NCBI GenBank assembly: GCA_032158295.1 | Contig: CM063262.1 | Span: 2,203,394 to 2,267,393, forward strand | Length of the DNA: 64,000 nt | From: Pycnopodia helianthoides | Lineage: Eukaryota > Echinodermata > Asteroidea > Forcipulatida > Asteriidae | Reading direction: 5' to 3' | In this document: positions 47,501 through 58,600 of the stretch, piece after piece | Layout of the letters: every line of letters begins with the position of its first letter | Numbering within the stretch: the first letter of the stretch is position 1 | The notes under the pieces: generated by a model | Seen by the model: only the letters and a program-made list of their open reading frames with translations | Database searches by the model: none | Told to the model about the DNA's origin: nothing | Program-made: the position numbers and the translations under genes

Positions 47501-49500
47501 GGCTGACACAGCCAGAAGCCGTACATCAAGTCTGGTACCTATCCTTCTACTGATGTTATCTTACTTCATCGACTATCTAATCTGATATCCGGTACCCAGA
47601 CTCCAATCACTTGATCTTATGCTCCACCCTGGCTGTCATTCACTCGACACCATGCCAAGCAAATGGCTGACACAGCCAGAAACCTTACAACAAGTCTGGT
47701 ACCCATTCTTTAATCGATCTTATCTAATCCATCCACTACACAACGGTGGATTGAACAGCAAAGAAACCAGTCTGCTGACATGAAATACAGAACACTTGGT
47801 GAATGTTTCACTTGTAGTCGCTCCCAAGCAGTTGAATAACGACAACAAAAAATAACGGAAATTACCGAAAAACTGTTGGTTAAAGAGAACTATGCACTGC
47901 CTCTGGCCCATCCAACATCAGAGAGGGACTACGCAGGCAAACTTATTTCCAGACGGCTTTGAACTAATTTAATTACAGATGAAATGATGAAACAGACGAC
48001 GCAAACAATCGGACAAATGAAAACAGACTAAAACATTGAGTTGAAATGTGAGGGCTTCAAAAACTGATCGACTGCAATAATGATAAAGGGTTACTCTAGG
48101 AATGACCTTTGAACTCATCTTGACCCATGACCTTATTACGCATACTGAGGGACCGAGATCTTTGTGATGGTCAAATGAGACTGAAGGTGATCTTGAATTC
48201 CTAGAATAAAAGACAGGTAGAGGTGAAAAAATGGTCTTTTCTTTTCCCAATACCTTACTGTCTTTAACTCATTATTCTGTGTATTTTGAAACTTTCACAT
48301 TTTCATTTTTTGGAAGGTGATATTCCTGAAGGTACCTGTGCCTTGTCAGTAGAAGAACCGAGGTCGAAGGTCACAGACTAACGCAGAATGGGAGCCTTTC
48401 TTACTCATTTTTGTTTAAAACTGTGATGGGATGAACGGCAAACCACGGTCGAGCATCTGACAGACCATGGAGATGCAATCTCCATGGGTCTGTTCGGACA
48501 TGACCAACAACGAAAAACAACAAAGTGACCGGGCGACAAACTGTTAGGTTTGACGCAAGTGTCACTCCGTCTGGAGACAGAACAAACACGAAACACGACA
48601 CAAACCAAAACGCCCCCCACCAGAAACAAAAACTAATCGTCTCACCCGCGGAAACTCCACCGATTGGGAAATCGTCCACTGTGACCTTTGACCTCGTTAA
48701 GACTGACAACCAATTTTGTTTTCCCCCCGACAATCCTGCAGAGATCTTTCAAAACGAGCTTTTGATCTTGAACAACAGCCTCTACAAGTTGGGTCCTCCT
48801 GTGTAAAGACTGCCCAGCAAGCTCCAGGGCAGGGCATTCATTGCAGATCTGTACTTGCAAACAACTCCAGGAATATCAGATTTTTAAAAAGTTTCATCGG
48901 ATACACACAAATGATATCTGGGTATAGGTCTTAAAATTTTTTTAAAAAAGCAATTGAATACCATGCGAATATTTAAAATACTTAGATAAAAACTATTACA
49001 ATTAAACCTCAATTGAGCCCCCCCCCCTAAAAAGAAAGAAATACAATGCTGAATTCCCCAAAATTAACACTGTACTGCTTCTCGGCAGAGGTTGATTATT
49101 TGTTTCATATAAAAGTATCTTAAATAATTCAAGGGGGGTATACCTCCCCCCTCAGACAAGTTGATTCACCCATGATGACTGGTGGGGACTGTTCCATTTG
49201 ATGCCCGAGGGGAGAGGCATACAAGAGAGGGAGCGCGAGAGAGAAGAGAGAGAAAAAGAGAGTCGGGACAACGGATGAAAACGCATCCCGGCTAAGTTAA
49301 CTGGTGAGGTGAGGACTCTAAATGACTAATTGATCACAGGTGAAAATGGTGACCAATTAAACAACAGGGGTTCGTTTGACTAAATCAACAACGAAAGAAA
49401 CAACAGACGACTAAATCGACTGCAGGTTTTACGATCAAGAATTGGTGACAGGCGGTAAGGTGAATGAGAATGAAAAAAAAAAAAAAAAAAAGTGGATTTA
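41550..49500. other. Gene-free region between the death-domain and USP genes
   Basis: It contains homopolymer and GT tracts, a ~0.7-kb tandem duplication (46468-48080) and GA-rich low complexity at 49200-49265. No exon with splice signals was found. Parts of 44-49.5 kb could be USP 3' UTR if the proximal poly(A) signal is not used. Confidence 0.45.
46468..48080. repeat. ~0.7-kb tandem duplication with an internal partial third unit
   Basis: Copy 1 (46468-47182) and copy 2 (47183-48080) share long stretches such as AACCAAACTGAATCTTAGTC and ATCCACTACACAACGG. Copy 2 carries an extra block (about 47582-47700) that repeats TGATATCCGGTACCCAGACT. Confidence 0.85.
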
Positions 49501-49517
49501 TAGAGATGACTACTGAC

Positions 49518-49523
49518 TTTATT
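49518..49523 (-). terminator. Candidate polyadenylation signal of the USP gene
   Basis: AATAAA on the minus strand, 85 nt after the USP stop codon. A longer 3' UTR using later signals is equally possible. Confidence 0.35.
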
Positions 49524-49607
49524 GTTAACAGGTGGTGAAAATTCTCTCTCTCCCTCTCCCCTCTCGCGCCCCCTCCTGGCAAGATGAGGCTGTTGTCCTT
49601 AGGCTTA

Positions 49608-49686
49608 CTACTCCTCCATGGATTGCTGGTAGAAGAGAACGTATGCATAGGAACTGGGTACGTTGGTCTCGGTGATGGTGTCAACT
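49608..49686 (-). CDS. USP terminal exon
   Basis: It encodes VDTITETNVPSSYAYVLFYQ then QSMEE and TAG, matching the SDAYLLFYE end of the fold. A minus-strand AATAAA lies about 85 nt downstream at 49523-49518. Confidence 0.94.
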
Positions 49687-52600
49687 CTGTGGTACAAAAT
49701 AAAACGAAATCATTATCAAAAGTACCATACACGGTAAAGCATTGATAAAATAAACACAAACTTCTTGGCAATAGACTGTGCAAGTCTCATTGGGACGCGT
49801 TAAAGTGCGCGAGTTTGTTTCCTTCACGCGCTAAAGCAACGTACAAGGACCAAAGTGGTCCAAAAATGTTCGCTTGGATACTGCAAGCAAATGTGTGCTG
49901 AGAAATGCTTCTTGTCTGAGACATCCAATGGAGCTGCCGGCCATAACGATTGTTTATCACTGGGCCAGGCAAACCAATCTTATCCACGTCCAAACACGTT
50001 GGTGTTGAGTGACCATAGAGTGGAGAATTGAGGAGGATATAAGCGGCTCCCTAGCCATAGACGCTTTGGGGTTGTGCGATGGGTACCAGTGAAGCCCTCA
50101 CTTACCTACTATCGTCATATACATGCCACTTGCAGGTGTTCAGATGCTTGGCATATGCGATGTAGTGACCCCCCAACATTGATCCTGAATGTTGCGAGAC
50201 TCCGCCCAGATTGTAGTCCCCATGTCTACGGTTCAAATCCATACCTGGGAATAAAAGTATTGAATGTCTTGATGGTTAAAAAAAAAAGTAAAAAAAGCAC
50301 ATTTAAAAAAAAATATCTGCTTTGAGAATAAATTGATGTTTTGCGAATTCTAGCTACATTTTTGCTTCCTTTTTCTACAAGTATTTAATAAATGAACAGA
50401 CAAGATATTAGTTTTGCTTGCATTAATAGCATATAACCCATTGAGAGGTCACATAAGTCAAAGGTCATAGGTTGTTTTTAGGATTAGTAAGTAAACTGTT
50501 AGGCCCTGTCACACGAGGGCAGTTTTTAGAGGCGGCTTGGAGGCAACCGACTGCACTGCCAGCAAAAGGAACACTTCGGTAAGTTCACAAGCAACTTTTT
50601 TGTAACAAGTGTCTCGCTGTCCAAAAATGAAAACAGAAATACGAATGTTTTTTTTCCTTCTAGGAAATTGCCCGGAGCTGGTTGCCGTGACACGAGTCTT
50701 ACAATTATTTGAAAGATTCATGGGGTTAAACTTTTCGAACACTCAACATCAGCAAACATTTGCACAGCCCATTTCTCAAATTTTACAAAATATTTTATTT
50801 AAGTAAATTTATTCAAAAGCAAGATTGGGTGTTATTTGAAAACGGATGAAAGCCTTCCGCGCGACACTCGTTTCAAACTACAACAATCTAGACGCATTCA
50901 GGGGATGTTCATATCGAAGATCGTATGGGCAACTCAGGCTGAAATGTGATTTACAAGATTTACAATTGAAACATTACAATTGAAACAAAAGCATTCCTTA
51001 AAACAGCTTAAAGGAGTACTTCGAAAGAGAAATTTGAGATGAGATACTTTGATTGTACTAATTCATTTATTGATTTTTCTTGGCTTGAGTGTTGAGGGTG
51101 TATTGTCACCTTCGATACCGAGGAGGTGGTCCCAATCGTACAAGGGTGGCTGGCTGTACGTTTTCCACACCGTTTGGAACATGTCCACTTTGCTGCTCTC
51201 AATGTGGCTAGCACTGCCAGACAGCGAGTACATGCGACCGGTAGCTGTGGTGTTAGTGTGCAAAGGTGGAGACGAAGTATGGAAAGAGAGGTAGACAGTA
51301 GGAAGATGGGGGGGAAAAACACATGAACGATGGGTGAGACAAAGACATGCAGGGCCCAAGTTCATGGCTCTGCTTACCGCGGAATTCTGCGCTTAAAGGC
51401 CCTGTACACTATTGGTAAGATCGAAAAACACAATGTTCACAGATTACACATAACTTACATGATTTGAAGTAAGTAATGGTAGAAAGGGTTCCTTAAAATA
51501 TTTCTGCCTAAAATGCTATCGTTTCTGAGAAACGAGTAAAACAATAGTAATTATCGCGCGCGATAATTTGAAAAAACAGAAAACACATAAGATCTCTTTT
51601 CACTATTTTCTCGTGACCTCGATGACCAATTGAGCTCAAACTTTCACAGGTTTGTTTGTTCATGCATATGTTTAATCACACAAAATGTGGACACTGATTT
51701 TGAGCTGTTACCAAAAGTGTACAATACCTTTAAGGTCACTGTTTTCAGCTTACGGGGTTTAGCGCTGAACGTTGGTGCTTACTGTGGAAGCCAAGAATGC
51801 TAACTGTGGTAGCCAATTTTCTTGCTAACCTGTAAAATATGCTTATATGTGAAGCCCTTTTTTTTTTTTTAACTTCTGCTGTGGAAGCCAAGAATGCTAA
51901 TTTTGGAAGCCAAGAATGCTTACTAACGTGCATGATGCACACAAGGAAAAATGTCCTTGCTAACCTGTGAAATATGATTATTTGTGAAGCGTGTTTTTTT
52001 CCACACTTCCTTAAGCGCCAAATTTTTGCTTACTGTACGCAGAGCCGTGAGGTTTGGTCCGGTACACAAGATCATATCACAGAGATAAAAACGTTGGTGA
52101 AACAGCAAGAAGAACAAACAAAAAGGGACATTGTGATAATGCTGAGAGGTGAAAAGAAATTAGAAAATGAGTGCCGGAGATCAACACGAACACAAAATAA
52201 AGATCATGCAAATCAGAAGCCATAAAGAAAAACGATGACTAAATTGTGTTAAAGAGGGGCTCCATCACAAAAGTAAATTTGACCTTGGAGCCCCTCGGTG
52301 CAGATGTTAAATGCTGTAATGTCAACCAGTTACAGGCATTGGACACAGCATTGGACAACCAAAGATATTTGTTATGTCCGCTGAATTGTTTCCCAGTAAT
52401 ACTGGGTCAGATCTGACCAAACGCTAAGACTCAACTTAAAGGGGCTGTGTCATCATAATCAAAGCAGGCCTGTGGCTATACATAAACTCCCACCCAGTCC
52501 CCGCACACGCCCTCTCCATAGATTTGACACGGCGGGAGGGCGCGCATGTGGGTGAGAGTTCAACATTCTATGTACAGCCACAGGCCTGGACCCAATTTCA

Positions 52601-55600
52601 TAGAGCTGCTTTAGAGCACAAAAAGTAGCTAAGCACAACAAAATTATGCTTACCAAAATAAAAATTACCAGCCAAAAGTCACACGTACAATTTGTGACTG
52701 GTATCCTGCTGATTTCTGCTTAGCAGAAAATTGATAAGCAATATTATCTGCTTACGCAGCTCTGTGAAATTGGGCCCTCCTCTGATCATGACGATACAGC
52801 CACTTTAAGATGAGTCCTCAATATTGCCAACGGAAGTTTGAAATCACTTACCTCCAAAAAACTCGGGAGCTGATAGAGGTTGTTAGATTAAGTCAAATCC
52901 TGCTAAAATTTAATTTTGCGCTAAGCAGGTCTGGTGTGGACTGGACACTTACCTGTTGTTTCCGAGCAGTACTTCGTCATGTCCAGACCCTGTACGGGAA
53001 AGTTGATGTGAGTGGTCAACTTGGAGCGCAGACCACTGAATCGTTTCAGATCTGAGATGTTGATTGGTCGGTCAAGGAACTTGACTCTCGATTTAACTGA
53101 ACCACACTTTAACCATCCAAACTTCGCCTCGACCTGTTTCGTCGCATCAGTGCAGAAGCACCGAAATTGCATCTTGCACGAAAATAATCCATGCGATACC
53201 TTTCAGTATCATTGTGTATACGGGGAACCAGACAAACGGACTGAGGTTTTTTATACAAAAAAGGATACGAAGGACGAGATGCTTTGGAAAGCGCTGGATT
53301 GAAAACCATTTGATGAACGGACACTTCTTCTTGCATTTGTCACATTTCTGTAGAGAAAAGAAAAAAATAGATGCATAATCTAACTCTCCTACTGTCTGAC
53401 CTTTCAATTTCCCTATGTTAACAAAACACTTGCAGTCAGGGATCTCTTATCATCCTCTTTTGTTTGTACCAACTTTTTGGCAACAGCTTCCATTGGTTTT
53501 GTACACACTTTCCACTTTTTTTTTACCACCAAATTGTTATAGGTTCCCGGTTTAAATGTGTATACCCACCCACACACACATACACGTGAAGGGCAAAGCA
53601 ATTATGGTAAAGTATCTTGCTCGAGGACACAAGTGCCACGACTGGGACTCGAACCCACACTGTGCTGATCAGAAACACCAGAGCTTGAGTCCGTTGGTCT
53701 TAACCGCTCAGCCACGACACACCAGTAAGGATAATGGGAGACTTTTGAACACGAGATGGCAGCAGACTAACCAGGTAAAATTCCATTTTTTCTACGCAGT
53801 TCTAAGCATGCGCACATTGTCAAGAACAATGGATTTTACCTGGTAAGTCTGCTGCCACCTAGCGTCCCGAAAGTCCCCATTGTTAATGAACTTACCACCA
53901 TGTTTTCACCATCCAGTACCTCGGCTTCCGTGAACTTATTCAGACAGTCTTTGATGTCAAAGGAGTCTTGGTTCTCCCGTTCCCAGCTGGTCCGTCTCTG
54001 AAACCCGCCTCCTTTCCTCTGAAAATATTTAATAATAATAACAACAAATGTTATGGATGACAAATGTGCATCGAGGATAAAGAAAATTATTTGGGTTTTA
54101 ACCCTAACACCGATGTATGTAAAGCACTGTATACTCAAAAATACTGTAAAAAAAAAATCCACAGGCATGTTACTCAAGTGGGAGTCAAACCCACGACCTT
54201 TGCCATTCTAGAGCAGATGTCTTACCAACTAGACCACCGAGATTGCCCGATAGCTAGAGGCAGTTCGAATCCTATAATTTAGCATTGGGTACCGCAACAA
54301 CTTTATCCCCGAATGCAACTTTATCATCCATTAAATTCTGCGCCAGCTGTGTATTGCAGAGAACACTTGGTATGAGGGGGGTCGTACTTTACATTAAGCG
54401 CAGATTTTTTCGCTTACTGTAAGATTGTTAGCCAGTGGAATCAATCTTAATTTCGCAGTCAAATGTGATATCACTATTGAAATCACTGTGTTAGTGAAGC
54501 ATTTCAGTCTGTGCACTTGGTGACTGTTGGAGCTACTACAGCATTAATTTGACTGTTGGAGCTGCATACTCCTAAGGAGTTGAGAGGGCTTTAGCAATGC
54601 CTCATGCCCGACGAACAGGGGTTGTAATAATTAGTTTTACAGACGCCTCACTAATGATCATTTTCCTAATATTATTCTGTTGATGGAATAAAAACTTGCC
54701 TCCGGTACAGGAACCGAGAGATCCCAGAAGATGTCAAAGGTCACTGAGCGGCTCTTGCAGCTTTGACACTCCAAGGTGCTCTTGAGTTGGCCCACGAAGA
54801 TGCGGGAGAAGATGGAGTTGTCACGGGCGCGGTAGCGGTCCCAGTAGATCTTGGCCTTTTCATCCTCACTGCGGAGACGAGGAAGGGTCGGAGATGAGTC
54901 CGAAAAAGGCAACTTCAAATCACAACAAGTTTGTTTTATGAATGTCCATTCTCGCATTCTTTGGCAAATTTAGGTTTAAGCTTGAACAGATTTGAAATGT
55001 GTCTTCGGTGTCGAGTTCGAATTTAGAAATGCATTCAACATCACAGGGAAAAAGCTAGAGTTTTGTCCATGTACACCCTCCTCACCCAAGTTTACCATCA
55101 TTGAAGTAAAATAAAACAAGGCTGCTATTATGCAATCTCTTCAAATTGGAGTTGGAAGAACTGAAATGCAATACACCTACGAAGCGCCATATGGCTTTGT
55201 ACTAAAAAGTGTTTGAGATTACAGACCACACTGAGGACATACAGATAAAGAACTTTGACATTTATTGGCCGGTCTCAATGATTTTGGGATTAAATGAAAG
55301 GGAATTTAATAAGTAAGAACTTTTGTACCACTTATTTTGCTGTAAAACAATATCTTCAAGGAGATAATAGAGTTTGAACAAAAGCGTTCTGTTGTGTAAG
55401 AATGTGTGATTCACGCTTGAGTGGTCAAACAATGGGGTAACCAGCTGTTGTTTATGTCCAATTCTACCTCCATGGTCCAAACAACTCGGCAACGAAAAGG
55501 GCTAAAACAAAAGTACAACAGCAACAGTTGGCAGTGACTTACGAGATGTCATCGGGGACGTCAGGCTCGCGAGATCTCTTGCCAGCAGCGATGTTGGTCT

Positions 55601-58600
55601 CATCATGAAGCTCACTCAGTAGGTACCTGAGAAACTCCTGTGCATCTTGCTGCCTATAAGCAGAGAAGAAAAAAATAAATAAATAAATAAATACTAACAG
55701 TCAATACCACCGCCGATTTCCCGAAACTTTACGCAACTGCGTTAGTCCACTTGCGCAATATTTATTGCGTAAGTTGTGCACCGCTAACACAAAAAAATCT
55801 TGCACAACAAACAACAAACTGCATTCTGCTTTCTGCTAACTAGGATTTTCCTGTGCTAACAGAGTTACTAAACCAAGGTCTTACTTGCTTCCACGGAACT
55901 GCTTTGAGATCTTCTGGAAAGCCATGTGAAGCTTGCTGGGTGCCACAGATTCCCTCTTCTTCGGCTCCCACAGCTGCCTCATTAAATCCGCAAATCCTGA
56001 AAAAGAAAAAAAATCAGATAAAGTGAAAATTAAAAAAGAAAATTGCGAGAGATATTTCCCAATGATCCATTTGCGAGTTAGATTTGAACAATGTCTGGTA
56101 CAATGACTTTCATATTCACAAGTTCCCACTTAAATTTGAATAAAAAAAAAAAAATGTTTAGTGGGCCTGACGTTTTCGACCCTAGCAGAGTCTTTCTCGA
56201 GGGCTAAATGACAACACAACATACATAAACAGGTATACTGGTGTAACAGAAGCAGTCAAATGGAAAGAAATGAAAAGAGAGGGGCAGAAAGCACTGGGGG
56301 GTTTGGGGGGGCATTAACTCTGATATTCCTTTTAAAATTTGAAATGACAGGGAATTCAATCAAAACAAGTGGAAACCTACCTTTGATGAGGTTTCCCTCA
56401 CCGGCCGATTTGCGATTGATGTCTCTCAGATATTCACCAGAGAGGACGTAGTCCTTCAACTCTCCGATCTGGGCAAGACACTGCAAGATGGAGTTCATGT
56501 AGCACTGCGCACACAGAATAAAAACAAAACAGAACCAGGAAGCCATGTTACAGTGACAGATTTCCCTTGTATATTTTAGAATTTATGTGATTATTCATTT
56601 CTTTGAATGTCTTGGCTAGCGCCCTCTGGCAGCTCCCAGCTCGTAAATCAGTCTGTTGGACATGTTCTAGGAGCAAAAGAACGTTTCCGTGGGCACACTC
56701 CCGCAATCCATAGGACTGCTTGAACGTTCCGTTAGACCGTTCCATTGTGCCGAGTTACAGGAGCAATCCCACACAATTGAATACGCGCATTAGTATTTTG
56801 AACGTTCCGGTGGTCCAACAGATCGGTCCATGAGCACGCGCTGGAACAAAATCCGATCCAATAAAAAATGTTCCAACTTTTGAGATGCTCCCTAAGCACA
56901 AAAATTGCTCCACCAAATCAGAATCTTGCTTTACAACAAAGATGGATGACCGGCCAAAATACCACACAATTGAACATTGATAAAGCTATTAAGCTCCTTC
57001 TATTCCTGCTGAAGAGTTTTATAAAAAATGTATTCAAGATGTTCCAGGCTACTTACGGTATTGCCCAAGTTGATCAGACCAATCAAGCCTCCTTTGTCAG
57101 AGCCGCTGGAGATGTTTCCTGTTCTTCCCTGGAATCAGAGCAAACAGTGGGAGGATCATTACAGGCTTGGGCCCCAATGTCATAGAGTTACTCAAGCGGA
57201 AAATATTGCTTAAAAATGTTCTGCTCAGCAGAAATGAGCAGGATACCCGTCACAATTTGTACATGTGACATGGCAGTTTGGTTGGTAACCTTATTCTTGT
57301 AAGCATCATTTTGTTGTGCTTAGCTACTTTTTGTGCTTAAGCAGCTCTATGAAATTGGGCCCTGGAATTGCACGGAGGCCATGGCCTCTGTTGCCCTGGT
57401 CTTGGACTTGGTGCCCCCTTAGACTTTAAGATTTTCCAATGGAAGTGCCCTTTGCAAAACGAAAATGGCCTGGGCCCAATTTCATAGAGCTGCTAAACAC
57501 AAAAATTTGCTTAGCATGAAATTTCTTCCTTGATAAAAACAGGGTTACCAACCAAATTTCCATGTGTTGCATATTGCCTGTTACTGGTATTCAGCTGTTG
57601 TTTGCTTATCCTGAAAATCACATGGAAATTTGGTTGGTAATCCTGTTTTCAATGAAGAAATTTCATGCTAAGCAAATTTTTGTGCTTAGCAGCTCTATGA
57701 AATTGGGCCCTGTCCTCTCAAAGATGAAATTTGAGGCCTGTATCATGCTTATTAACTACGACCTGGGCGGAAGGTAGGAAATCGGCCTGGACTACTACTT
57801 TAGCTTTGTGGATCGGGGGGACTTCTCGTAATTAACTGCACTGCCGCGGAGTGAGTTCTTTTGGTCTCAACGTCTCGACTAGATTGCTCTAGTCATCGTC
57901 AGGAGACTGAAAAGTGTGAGACATACTATTCTATTTATAAGCATTCAGAGGTTTCAGTGTAGAGTCGGTTTCACTGCTCTGATAGATTCACAATACCCTA
58001 CTAAAGATACATACGGTGCCAAGAACGGAATGCTGAGCTGCCGAGCTGAAGCGTGACTGCCGGACCAACTTCCTATCCTTGTCTCCCTCGCTGTTCGATC
58101 TCTCTTGCAGCTTCGATTTCGCCCGGGTCACAGCGGTAATCTCGCTGACCGATCGCTCCTGCATCATGGACGCGTTGTTGCGAGATACCGCCGGTATTGG
58201 CGTGGCGGGTGCTGAAGGCTGAGAGGTGTAGGTACTGCCAAAAGTCGGCTGTTGTTTTAAAAAAAAACAGAGTTTCAAATTATTATTCCTGGACCCGATT
58301 TCTTAGAGTTGCTCAAGAAGAAAATAGTGCATAACTATTTTCTGCTAAGCAAAAAACAAGCAGGATACCAGTCACAAATTAAACATGTGACATGGTATTT
58401 TGGCAGGTAACCTTATTCTGGTAAGCATAATTTCGTTGTGCTTGAGCTTTTTGAAGCGGTATCCCCTCGACAAAAAAAGCGGATAAAAGAGCAGGATATT
58501 TTGTAAACACAGAAAAAATAACAGCTACTTTTGAATTCAGATAAAATCTGAGATTTCTCTCCTTCCTGTATTCACGACTGACTGAGCCTGTTTGCTGTTT

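Noticed and set aside
54172..54247. Functional nuclear tRNA gene
   Set aside because: Box A- and box B-like motifs are present but the acceptor stem is poor and it is intronic; kept only as a tRNA-like repeat.
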